Origin: Bdellovibrionales bacterium
Lineage (GTDB): Bacteria > Bdellovibrionota > Bdellovibrionia > Bdellovibrionales > UBA1609
Direction of reading: 5' to 3'
DNA length: 50,986 nt
Assembly: GCA_007121385.1 (NCBI GenBank)
Contig: SKLV01000030.1
Span: forward strand, 1-50,986
The number at the start of each line of letters is the position of its first letter. Position 1 is the first letter of the stretch. Shown one piece after another: positions 7,822 through 15,185 of the stretch. The position numbers and the translations under genes were made by a program. The notes under the pieces were generated by a model. That model was not told the DNA's origin and searched no databases. It saw nothing but the letters and a program-made list of their open reading frames with translations.

Positions 7822-8871
7822 ATGAAATTTATTGATGAAGTCACTATCTCAGTCGCCTCAGGAAATGGAGGGCCCGGCTGTGTCAGTTTTCGTCGGGAGT
7901 CTGGTGTACCCCGAGGAGGCCCTGATGGGGGCGATGGGGGTAAAGGCGGGGATGTGATTTTCAGGGTCAATCCCCAAGTCAGCTCACTCCTCGATTTGCG
8001 CTATAAGTCTAAGTATCGAGCGGGCAATGGCCTCCCTGGTCAGGGGGCCAATCGCAGTGGCCAGAATGGAGACAATTTAGTCATTGAGGTCCCTCCGGGG
8101 ACTCTTGTCCGCTCGATGGAGGGAGGCTTGCTTGAGGACTTGGGGGGCGAGCCAAGAGATTTTTTATTCCTCAAGGGCGGTTTGGGCGGAAAGGGTAACA
8201 CTTTTTACAAAACAAGTGTGAACCAGGCCCCCACTGTGGCGCAAAAGGGTCTTCCCGGCGAAGAAGTACAAATTCATCTGGAGCTTAAGCTTTTGGCCGA
8301 TGTGGGTATTATCGGCTTTCCCAATGCCGGAAAGTCCACCTTGATCTCGGTGATTTCTGCAGCCAAACCAAAAATAGCCGACTACCCATTCACCACGTTG
8401 ATTCCCAACCTGGGGGTCGTCAAATATGGAGAAGATCACAGCTTCGTTGTAGCGGACATTCCCGGTCTGGTGCCTGGCGCCCATCGGGGGGTGGGCTTAG
8501 GTATTCAGTTTTTGAAACATGTGGAGAGAACTCGTCTCTTTGTTCATCTCATTGATGGAAGCTCCATGGCTCAGATCAGCCCCCTTCAGGCCTATCAGGA
8601 GATCAACAGGGAGCTTGAGCTCTATGATGAAGCTCACCGAGATCAGGAGGATTTTTGTCCACTGCAAGATCGGCCACAACTGGTGGTGATTAATAAAGTT
8701 GAGACTCTTAGTCAGGAAGAAATCACCCAGCTCACCGAAGACTTTCTCGAGCAGACAGGGGAGAAAATCTTTTGCATTTCTGCAGCAACGGGTAAAAATC
8801 TGAAGGATCTGGTCTTTGCAATGGGTCAAGGGGTCTTTAAGTCGCAATCTCTAGTGGAGGATAGAACGTGA
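7822..8871 (+). CDS. obgE: Obg family GTPase (ribosome assembly)
   Basis: Essential GTPase acting in large-subunit assembly and stress control. The 349-residue protein has the glycine-rich Obg fold (1-158, e.g. GGPDGGDGGKGGDV), P-loop GFPNAGKS (165-172), switch region YPFTTLIPNLGVV, DIPGLVPGAHRGVGLG, and the G4 motif NKVE. A C-terminal extension is minimal. The gene follows the rpmA terminator, lacks a clear Shine-Dalgarno, and its last four bases overlap the nadD start (GTGA), so NadD-RsfS translation is likely coupled to it. Confidence 0.96.
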   Translation: MKFIDEVTISVASGNGGPGCVSFRRESGVPRGGPDGGDGGKGGDVIFRVNPQVSSLLDLRYKSKYRAGNGLPGQGANRSGQNGDNLVIEVPPGTLVRSMEGGLLEDLGGEPRDFLFLKGGLGGKGNTFYKTSVNQAPTVAQKGLPGEEVQIHLELKLLADVGIIGFPNAGKSTLISVISAAKPKIADYPFTTLIPNLGVVKYGEDHSFVVADIPGLVPGAHRGVGLGIQFLKHVERTRLFVHLIDGSSMAQISPLQAYQEINRELELYDEAHRDQEDFCPLQDRPQLVVINKVETLSQEEITQLTEDFLEQTGEKIFCISAATGKNLKDLVFAMGQGVFKSQSLVEDRT

Positions 8872-9887
8872 TTGGAATTTTTGGCGGATCTTTTGATCCC
8901 CTTCATCGTGGACATATCAATAGCATGGTCACTGTGGCCAACAAATTGGGGCTGAGCCAAGTTGTTTGTATTCCAGCTCACCAGAGTCCACACCGCCCCA
9001 TGACTGAGGGGCCCTCAGCGGAACAGCGTTTGGCCATGGTGCAGACCGGACTCAAACCCCTCAGTCATTTAATCACTGTGGATGATCGAGAAATTCGCCG
9101 AGGAGGCTTAAGCTACACTGTGGAGACTTTGAAATCTCTCCGTGAAGACTATCCAGAGGAAGAGCTCTTTTTGATTATGGGGATGGATCAGTTTTTGAAT
9201 TTTCCTCAGTGGAAGGATTTCGGACAGATTCTGGAATTGACTCATTTGGTGGTCACCAGCCGGCCCGATATTGAACTCCCTCTCAGTCTAGAGGATTTCC
9301 CCAAAGCTCTTCAGGCATTGGTGGAGGCCTTTGATGGGGAGGAGGCCTTGCTCCAGAATGGTCATAAGATCTTATTGGTCCAACTTAAAGATGTGTTGGT
9401 TTCTGCAACGGAAATTCGCCGCCGTTACCGCCAGAATCAACCTGCAGCCAAGCTGGTCACTCCAGAAGTGGACGCCTTTATTCGAGAACAGGGCCTGTAT
9501 CAGGCTGACCCCAGTCGAGTGGGAGACTTTGAAGTCTTTACAAAGTTCTGTGCTCAGGCCTTGGAAAGAAAAAATGGCATCAATATTTTGGGGTTTGACT
9601 TGCGTGAGCTTCAGGGCCCCAGCGAATTCACTCTCGTCTGCTCAGGGACCAGCACCCGTCACGCCATATCTCTGTCTGAAGAGGCTGTTAAGTCGGTGAA
9701 GGAGGAGTATGGTCTCTGGCCTTTGAATATTGAGGGGCAAAGGGAGGGGCGTTGGGTGGTCATTGACTATGGTTCTCTGATTATCCACATATTCTATGAC
9801 TTTGTCCGCTTGGAGTATCGTTTGGAAGAGCTGTGGCGTGAGGCCCCGCCCATAAAGGACCTCCTTTCTTCAGAGAGGCGAGATTGA
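8868..9887 (+). CDS. nadD-rsfS: fusion of nicotinate-mononucleotide adenylyltransferase (NadD) and ribosomal silencing factor (RsfS)
   Basis: The N-terminal 210 or so residues are NadD, which adenylates nicotinate mononucleotide in NAD synthesis: GIFGGSFDPLHRGH with the catalytic HxGH-type motif, MGMDQFLNFPQWK, and the SATEIRRR motif near residue 180. From about residue 218 to 339 the chain is an RsfS/DUF143 domain, the factor that binds L14 and blocks subunit joining; GRWVVIDYGSLIIHIF and YRLEELWREA are its signature. In most bacteria these are two adjacent genes. Here they form one 339-residue frame with a short linker and no internal stop. The start is GTG overlapping the obgE stop. Expression of RsfS as a separate internal product is possible but no strong internal start was noted. 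Confidence 0.92.
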   Translation: MIGIFGGSFDPLHRGHINSMVTVANKLGLSQVVCIPAHQSPHRPMTEGPSAEQRLAMVQTGLKPLSHLITVDDREIRRGGLSYTVETLKSLREDYPEEELFLIMGMDQFLNFPQWKDFGQILELTHLVVTSRPDIELPLSLEDFPKALQALVEAFDGEEALLQNGHKILLVQLKDVLVSATEIRRRYRQNQPAAKLVTPEVDAFIREQGLYQADPSRVGDFEVFTKFCAQALERKNGINILGFDLRELQGPSEFTLVCSGTSTRHAISLSEEAVKSVKEEYGLWPLNIEGQREGRWVVIDYGSLIIHIFYDFVRLEYRLEELWREAPPIKDLLSSERRD

Positions 9888-9912
9888 GGGCTTCTTAAGA
9901 TCCAGTTCCCTA

Positions 9913-9941
9913 TTGCTGGCCTTCAGAGCTTCTGTTATAAC
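9913..9941 (+). promoter_or_regulatory. putative lolA promoter, leaderless layout
   Basis: TTGCTG (9913-9918, 3/6) and a strong TATAAC (9936-9941, 5/6) lie 17 bp apart. The -10 box ends 6 nt before the ATG at 9948, and no Shine-Dalgarno is present. Confidence 0.5.
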
Positions 9942-9947
9942 GCAGCG

Positions 9948-10643
9948 ATGAAATACTTGGCCCCCTTGATCATTTTAAGCATTTGGTTTTTGCCTGGACC
10001 GATCTCCGGAGGGGGAGTCCAAGAGGAGCAAGAATCCCTAGCTCGGGCGCAAAAAGAGGCCTTAAAGCCCCTCGAGACAATCTTGAGTCGCTATCGAAGG
10101 CGATCTCCAGTGCAGATACAGTTGACCAAGGAAGTGCATCAGGAGCTGCTCAATCGCACTCAGTCCAGTGAGGGCCATTTGACCCTGGGTTCGGGGCGCT
10201 TACGGCTGGAGTTGGGTGCTCCTGACAATAGCTTACTGGTTCACGATGGGAGCCTGATCTGGTTGGCGCAAGAAATCGATGGCTTTTCTGGACCCATAAC
10301 CCAGGTGACCAAGATTCGTCCTGACCGCTTAGGGCCAGCGGCCACCCTTTTAAGTGCTCTATTTGAACGGCCCGATTTAGGTCAGGACTTTGAACTGGTC
10401 GAAAAATCCGAGATTGAGGGGGGAGAAAAAGCTTTTTCCCTAAGACCGAGGACCCAGACTGATGTCGTCTCTTTGCGACTTGTGTTGAACCCTGAGAAGA
10501 AGTTGATCACTCAGGTGAGCTTTAAGGACGATTTAAATAATGAGACCCGTTATCTTTTCGGACGGACTCAGTTTTCAGCCAGAGTCAAGCGAGGTCACTT
10601 TGAGTACAAGCCTCCTGAAGGGGCTGAAGTTACGGAGTATTAA
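9948..10643 (+). CDS. lolA: LolA-like periplasmic outer-membrane lipoprotein carrier
   Basis: Predicted to shuttle lipoproteins from the LolCDE complex to the outer membrane. The 231-residue product begins with a hydrophobic signal peptide (1-21), has the LolA-type pattern of a leading helix (ETILSRYRRRSPVQIQ), a beta-rich body (GRLRLELG, LLVHDGSLIWLAQ) and the typical C-terminal strand with PPEGAEVTEY. Sequence identity to LolA is modest by eye, so function rests on fold pattern. It precedes rimO by 6 bp and is likely the first gene of a lolA-rimO unit. Confidence 0.75.
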   Translation: MKYLAPLIILSIWFLPGPISGGGVQEEQESLARAQKEALKPLETILSRYRRRSPVQIQLTKEVHQELLNRTQSSEGHLTLGSGRLRLELGAPDNSLLVHDGSLIWLAQEIDGFSGPITQVTKIRPDRLGPAATLLSALFERPDLGQDFELVEKSEIEGGEKAFSLRPRTQTDVVSLRLVLNPEKKLITQVSFKDDLNNETRYLFGRTQFSARVKRGHFEYKPPEGAEVTEY

Positions 10644-10649
10644 TATTCA

Positions 10650-12005
10650 ATGAGCCAAAATAATACAGTTCATTTTGTCAGCTTAGGCTGTCCCAAAAAC
10701 CTGGTCGATACGGAAATCATGTTGGGCTCTCTTATGAAAGAGGGCTATTCCGTGGTGGACCAGCCGGAGCAGGCCGACACCGTGATTATTAATACCTGTG
10801 GTTTCATTGAGGAGTCTAAAAAGGAGTCCATTGATAAAGTTTTGGAGATGGCCCAGTTAAAAACCAAGGGTCAGCTTCAGAAACTGGTTGTGGCCGGCTG
10901 TTTGACCCAGCGCTACAAGGAGGATTTGGTTGAGGGCTTACCTGAGGCCGATCTCTTTGTCGGCTCTGGAGAGTTCCAGAACATAGCTGGTATTTTAAAA
11001 TCCTCCCGAGAGGGCTCAACAGAAAAAAAGTTTTTCCACCTTCCGACCTATTTGCAGGAAGAAACTTCCCCTCGGGTCAACTCTCAGCCGGGCTATCGCG
11101 CTTACCTAAAAATTTCTGAGGGCTGTAAAAAGCGATGTGCTTTTTGTGCCATTCCGCTTATTCGCGGCAATCTTCAGTCAAGAAAGCTTAAAAATATCTT
11201 GAGTGAGGCTCAGCTCTTGGTGGCCGGAGGAGTGAAAGAGTTAATTATTATCTCTCATGACTTTACGGATTTTGGTTGGGACTTGAAGAAGAGAGATCCT
11301 GAGGCCACTGAGTCGCCCTATGAGCTCTTAAAAACCCTTGCCGATGAGTCCGGGGCTGAGTGGATTAGGGTTCTTTATCTCTATCCAGATGGGGTGACCC
11401 CTGAATTGGTGGAGCTGATCCGGAGTCGTAAAAATCTGGTGAAGTATTTTGATATGCCACTTCAGCACATCAACAATGAAATGCTCAAGAAGATGAATCG
11501 AAGAATGACGAGGGAGCAAGTAGAGAGGGTCATCCAAAACATCCGCTCTCAAATCCCAGAGGCAGTCATTCGCACTCAATTCATCGTGGGATTTCCAGGA
11601 GAAACTGAGGAGCACTTCCAAGAGCTCTTGGAATTTGTAGCCCGCAATCGTTTTGATCGAGTGGGCTGTTTTATGTACAGCCAAGAAGAGGGAACCAAGG
11701 CGGGCCACTTGCCAGACCAGGTGGATGAAGCCACCAAACAGCGTCGCCATGACCAGCTGATGGAATTGCAGAGGCAAATCAGTGCTGAGAGTCAGTCAAA
11801 GATGGTTGGCCAGATTTTGCCAGTGCTGGTGGAAGGTCTCAGCGAAGAGACCGAACTGCTGCTGCAGGGAAGGAACTCTCAACAAGCTCCTGAAATTGAT
11901 GGGGTCACCTATATCAATGCCGGCCAGGCCCAAGTGGGGCAAATTGTGCCAGTGCGGATCACTGGCCACCACGACTATGATCTAGTTGGAGAGATTGTAG
12001 AGTAA
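10650..12005 (+). CDS. rimO: ribosomal protein S12 methylthiotransferase RimO
   Basis: Radical-SAM enzyme that methylthiolates the conserved aspartate of ribosomal protein S12. The 451-residue protein has the N-terminal MTTase domain with three cluster cysteines (Cys14 in SLGCPKN, Cys50 in INTCGF, Cys84 in VAGCLTQ), the radical-SAM CxxxCxxC at Cys159/163/166 in EGCKKRCAFC, the PLQHINNEMLKKMNR segment, and a C-terminal TRAM domain. The SLGCPKN start and MFYSQEEGT-like MYSQEEGTKA region favour RimO over MiaB. Length is normal. Confidence 0.95.
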   Translation: MSQNNTVHFVSLGCPKNLVDTEIMLGSLMKEGYSVVDQPEQADTVIINTCGFIEESKKESIDKVLEMAQLKTKGQLQKLVVAGCLTQRYKEDLVEGLPEADLFVGSGEFQNIAGILKSSREGSTEKKFFHLPTYLQEETSPRVNSQPGYRAYLKISEGCKKRCAFCAIPLIRGNLQSRKLKNILSEAQLLVAGGVKELIIISHDFTDFGWDLKKRDPEATESPYELLKTLADESGAEWIRVLYLYPDGVTPELVELIRSRKNLVKYFDMPLQHINNEMLKKMNRRMTREQVERVIQNIRSQIPEAVIRTQFIVGFPGETEEHFQELLEFVARNRFDRVGCFMYSQEEGTKAGHLPDQVDEATKQRRHDQLMELQRQISAESQSKMVGQILPVLVEGLSEETELLLQGRNSQQAPEIDGVTYINAGQAQVGQIVPVRITGHHDYDLVGEIVE

Positions 12006-12083
12006 AAACGAGGAGTTAATTATTGACAAGTCTCGTCAGCCAGGTTTCCATAAATTAGGGCTTGAGTCCTGAGGGGAGGGAAT

Positions 12084-12158
12084 ATGGCTGGACAGTTTGT
12101 GATGCTCTTTGTCTACTCCGTGGTTATTCTTTTTGTTGTCAATGTCCTGGTGAACTAA
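12084..12158 (+). CDS. 24-residue single-pass membrane microprotein (sORF)
   Basis: An ATG at 12084 opens a 24-codon frame ending in TAA. The product is almost entirely hydrophobic (MAGQFVMLFVYSVVILFVVN, then VLVN), one transmembrane helix. The GGAGG at 12075-12079 lies 4 nt before the ATG, within a GGGGAGGG run. A consensus TTGACA lies at 12023-12028, but no convincing -10 follows at normal spacing. The frame ends 9 bp before the convergent hpt stop. Reality rests on the ribosome site and the coherent helix; I know no homologue. Confidence 0.45.
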   Translation: MAGQFVMLFVYSVVILFVVNVLVN

Positions 12159-12167
12159 AGATCTTTT

Positions 12168-12683
12168 CTACTGGGCATAATTGTAGATGTCTCGGTAATT
12201 TCGGCCCACCTGATCCAGGTCCATTCCATAGCCAATCACAAAGCGGTCATCGATGGTTCGGCCTACATAGTCTGGTTTGATCGGCAACTCTCTCCGGGCC
12301 GGCTTGTCCAATAAAGTCACCACTTTCAGAGAAGCCGGAGAAGATGCCAATATTCGCGTTTTTAGAAAACTCAAAGTTCTTCCCGCATCGATAATTTCCT
12401 CAACAATGAGAATATGTCTGTTGGTGATATCTACGGTGAGATCCTGAAGAATGCGCACAGCCTCCCCTTTTGGAGAAGTTAAATAGACAAAGTCATGGGT
12501 CTGAGGAAGTTGGAGTTGCCTGGTGAGATCAGAGAAAAAGGGAACTGAACCTTTGAGAGGGCAAACCATAACTAGGTCTTTCCCCGTGTAATCTCTTTCG
12601 ATCTCTCTGGCCAACTGGGTCACCATTTCATTAATTTCTTCGGCGGTAATAAAGGGAACCATTCCTGCATGTGCTTGTGTCAT
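12168..12683 (-). CDS. hpt: hypoxanthine phosphoribosyltransferase
   Basis: Purine salvage enzyme converting hypoxanthine (and often guanine) plus PRPP to IMP or GMP. The 171-residue protein matches HPRT length and carries CPLKGSVPFFSDL, the PRPP-binding stretch ILIVEEIIDAGRTL (the usual D-T-G has Ala in the middle), and the C-terminal IDDRFVIGYGMDLDQVGRN typical of HPRTs. It is last in a minus-strand run after bamD and a TPR gene (22-bp gap). GAGG lies upstream of its ATG. Confidence 0.93.
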   Translation of the reverse strand: MTQAHAGMVPFITAEEINEMVTQLAREIERDYTGKDLVMVCPLKGSVPFFSDLTRQLQLPQTHDFVYLTSPKGEAVRILQDLTVDITNRHILIVEEIIDAGRTLSFLKTRILASSPASLKVVTLLDKPARRELPIKPDYVGRTIDDRFVIGYGMDLDQVGRNYRDIYNYAQ

Positions 12684-12705
12684 GAATTCAGCCTCTCGTT
12701 TCCTC

Positions 12706-13461
12706 TTAGAGTTGGGGTTGACGACCTTCGGGCATCATCATAGTGACCTCGATGGATTGAGCTTGCCTCAACAAACGATGGGCCTCAGGATGATGAGAGT
12801 CTAATTGCAAAACAGCTTCCCATTGGTCAATAGCCTCTGGCACTTGTCCATCCTCATAAAAAGCCTGGCCCAGCTTAATGCGGGCATTTAAAAACTGGGG
12901 CTCTTCTTTCACCAAGTCCCTCAGCTCCTGAATGGCTTTATCGGCCTCAGAAGTTCGCAAAAAACACTCGGCCACCTTCATGGTGAGCTCGGCTCTGCGT
13001 TGTGAAAGATGGCGAGCCCGAGTGTACTGTTCAAGGGCCTCAGAAAACATTTTATATTGAAAATAAAGTTCGCCGAGCTCATCGTGTTTCAGTGCCAACT
13101 TCTCTTTAATGTAAGGGTCATCTTGAGAGGAATTCTTTTTGAGCATCACTTGAGCTTCTTCAAAGATTTTTCGCCCCTCTTCATAGCGGCCAAGGTCATT
13201 CAAGATAATACTCAGTCCCACACTGGCATCAGTAAAGGAGGGGTCAATCTCTAGAGCTCGCCGAAAAGACCGAATCGCTTTATTGAATTTTCCCTGGTCA
13301 TAATAAATTGTTCCCAACATGTGGAAGATTTCGGGCGGCTTATAATTTTGCAGAATCAGTTGATTGAGGATAGGTTCTGCGGCTGAATACCTGGACTCGC
13401 GAAAGTGCTCTTTGGCCTTTTCAAGTAGTTCTTTGTTGATTTCCGAATCTAGGTTCTTCAA
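12706..13461 (-). CDS. tetratricopeptide-repeat protein
   Basis: A 251-residue soluble protein composed of TPR helices from about residue 10 to 235. Units such as AEPILNQLILQNYKPPEIFHM, GKFNKAIRSFRRALEIDPSF and EDGQVPEAIDQWEAVLQLD are visible; it has no signal peptide. The start is TTG at 13461, supported by GGGAGG seven to eight nt upstream and by its position 2 nt after the bamD stop. It lies in a bamD-TPR-hpt run. A scaffold role is likely from the repeat type; the partner is unknown. Confidence 0.8.
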   Translation of the reverse strand: MKNLDSEINKELLEKAKEHFRESRYSAAEPILNQLILQNYKPPEIFHMLGTIYYDQGKFNKAIRSFRRALEIDPSFTDASVGLSIILNDLGRYEEGRKIFEEAQVMLKKNSSQDDPYIKEKLALKHDELGELYFQYKMFSEALEQYTRARHLSQRRAELTMKVAECFLRTSEADKAIQELRDLVKEEPQFLNARIKLGQAFYEDGQVPEAIDQWEAVLQLDSHHPEAHRLLRQAQSIEVTMMMPEGRQPQL

Positions 13462-13463
13462 GC

Positions 13464-14204
13464 TTATCCCTCCCCCCGAATCTCTTGTTGGGCTCTGAGA
13501 GTTTCTGGCTCCTCGGGAAAGCCCTCGGTGAGCAGCTTGAGATACTTCCTGGCCTGATCCAGATTTTGGCTGCGATAGGCGCTGATACTGGCCCCATAAA
13601 GAGCTTTTAGGTCAAATCCCAAACCTCTATGGTCTGTCCAAAGACTCTCAAAACGACCCAAGGCACTTCTATAATGATTTCGAATAAAATAAAAATGCGC
13701 GATGTAGTGCTCCTTTTCGGCCAGCATTTTAAGAACCTCTTGACGACGTTCAGCGGCCAAAGCGGCATACTCACTCTCGGGATAGGAGCGTAAAACCTCT
13801 TCAAAAAACAACAGGGCTGGTTGGCTCAGGGACAGGTCCCGGTCGATGGTGGAGGGCAACTGCTTAAAGTAGGATAAAGCGAGCTGATAGGTCACATAAT
13901 CACTGCGCGGATGGCGAGGGTAGAGCTCTTTAAAAACCTGATAGGAGGCTTGGGCTTCTGGGAAGCTCTTGCGCCGAAAGTGGATGTCAGCCACCCTCAA
14001 GCGGGCCTCTACGGCCAGACGGCTGTAAGGGTGTTGATTGCGCACACTATTAAACTGGTTGATAGCTTCTTCAAATCGACCATCAGACTCAAACTTCTCA
14101 GCCAGGGCAAAGCTCCCCTCGGGGGTACTGGTATCAAAGCGTTGGCCTGAGGAGCAGGCCCCAAAAAACACCAGGATCAGGGGCAGAAGGAGAACAATTT
14201 TCAT
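13464..14204 (-). CDS. bamD: outer-membrane assembly lipoprotein BamD
   Basis: Lipoprotein subunit of the beta-barrel assembly machine at the inner leaflet of the outer membrane. The 246-residue protein has a signal peptide with lipobox FGAC followed by SSGQRF, then BamD-type TPRs: AEKFESDGRFEEAINQFNSV, YSRLAVEARLRVADIHFRRKSF, and a helix pair containing HYIAHFYFIRNHYRSAL, which is characteristic of the YfiO/BamD family. Length matches the family. The following TPR gene starts 2 nt downstream of the stop. Confidence 0.9.
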   Translation of the reverse strand: MKIVLLLPLILVFFGACSSGQRFDTSTPEGSFALAEKFESDGRFEEAINQFNSVRNQHPYSRLAVEARLRVADIHFRRKSFPEAQASYQVFKELYPRHPRSDYVTYQLALSYFKQLPSTIDRDLSLSQPALLFFEEVLRSYPESEYAALAAERRQEVLKMLAEKEHYIAHFYFIRNHYRSALGRFESLWTDHRGLGFDLKALYGASISAYRSQNLDQARKYLKLLTEGFPEEPETLRAQQEIRGEG

Positions 14205-14256
14205 AGAGGGAGTCTAATGTTCGCCCTCTGGAAAAGTCAACTGGAGGCGAAGGCGT

Positions 14257-15063
14257 TTAAGGGGCAGGAAGGCGTCGTCCAGAAGTCTGAAACAGGTGGA
14301 TTTTCTCTACCCACCCAGTGACGCTTCCCGGAAAGGTCACCTGGGCCCAGTCCTCTCGTCTCTGATGCAAAATGACTTCCATGCCTTCATTCAAATTAAA
14401 CAAATTGGAGCTCTCTGGCAGGGGAGCACTGTGCACAGAAACCACCTGGGAGATCAAGGTGGCCCTGGGTTGTCTGTAATCATAGGCTTTAGCCCCTAAG
14501 AGAGCCAAAGCTAAAACTAATCCGATAGCGGAGACTCCCGCTGGCCAGGAGAGCTGGGGTCGAGGCAGATCCAGCTCTTGGGCCTCCTGGTGGCGAGCCC
14601 AAAAACGGAGCCCCAGGCTCCCACCTAAGGCCAAGAACAGAGCCACCAGTGCCAGTAGGCTATTCCAACTGAAGTAAGATAGGACTCGGCTGCGAAAAGT
14701 CTCCCAAGTCGATGGGGAAGAGAGCCAAAGGCGTCCCTGCCACTCCTGCAAGGCAAAACTCAAGGCCTGCCGCGCCGGAAAAAACAGAGGAGCTTGATTT
14801 ATTGCTCTGCGCCAGGCAGCCAGGGCCAGCCCCTTATTGCCCAGCTCATACTCCACCAGCCCCCAGTTGAAGAGGGCAAACTTATTGTCAGGTTGGTCCT
14901 GCACCAGCTTCATAAAATACTGCTGAGCTGAGTTGAGGTCCCCGGCTTGGTGACTGCGGATCCCTGCGTGATAGAGAGCTTCAGCGCTTTGCAATTGAGC
15001 GGACTCCGCCTTGAGCTCAAAGCCGAACAAAAGAATAACGAGGAGTGTTCCAAGAACTCTCAT
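14257..15063 (-). CDS. membrane protein with TPR and SH3-like domains (BatE-like)
   Basis: A 268-residue protein with signal peptide (1-19), periplasmic TPR region (about 25-115; AEALYHAGIRSHQAGDLNSA, then a FALFNWGLVEYELGNKG unit), two hydrophobic segments (about 130-155 and 175-192), and a C-terminal bacterial SH3-like domain (MEVILHQRREDWAQVTFPG, GWVEKIHLF). This arrangement resembles BatE-type proteins, but no batABCD genes are near. It heads the minus-strand run toward bamD, with a 52-bp gap, and diverges from the aminotransferase operon. Confidence 0.75.
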   Translation of the reverse strand: MRVLGTLLVILLFGFELKAESAQLQSAEALYHAGIRSHQAGDLNSAQQYFMKLVQDQPDNKFALFNWGLVEYELGNKGLALAAWRRAINQAPLFFPARQALSFALQEWQGRLWLSSPSTWETFRSRVLSYFSWNSLLALVALFLALGGSLGLRFWARHQEAQELDLPRPQLSWPAGVSAIGLVLALALLGAKAYDYRQPRATLISQVVSVHSAPLPESSNLFNLNEGMEVILHQRREDWAQVTFPGSVTGWVEKIHLFQTSGRRLPAP

Positions 15064-15099
15064 CCCCCCATTCTAAGGGACCCCCTTTAGGCTGTCCAT

Positions 15100-15133
15100 G
15101 ACAATTCAAGGCCGGGCTGTGGCCTGACTTGTC
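15100..15133. promoter_or_regulatory. imperfect dyad overlapping the -35 of the ast-like operon (candidate operator)
   Basis: GACAATTCAAGGCC (15100-15113) is inverted as GGCCTGACTTGTC (15121-15133) around a 7-nt spacer, with one mismatch and one extra A. The right arm covers the putative -35 box at 15129, a classical repressor position. Confidence 0.4.
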
Positions 15134-15157
15134 TTGCCTCATCAGAGGGGGTAAATT
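15129..15157 (+). promoter_or_regulatory. putative promoter of the ast-like operon
   Basis: TTGTCT (15129-15134, 4/6) and TAAATT (15152-15157, 4/6) are 17 bp apart, upstream of the aminotransferase start at 15186. That start has AAGGAG 8 nt upstream, so this message would carry a normal leader. Confidence 0.45.
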
Positions 15158-15185
15158 TGGGGATCTTTACCAAGGAGAATAGGGG

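Noticed and set aside
12018-12056. 11-codon frame from a TTG after GAGGAG (12022-12056)
   Set aside because: Very short, no hydrophobic or charged pattern; chance cannot be excluded and its TTG coincides with the TTGACA box.
12062-12280. 72-codon frame running from the sORF region into hpt
   Set aside because: Most of it is antisense to hpt; the GTG-type start has no ribosome site, whereas the 24-codon frame does.
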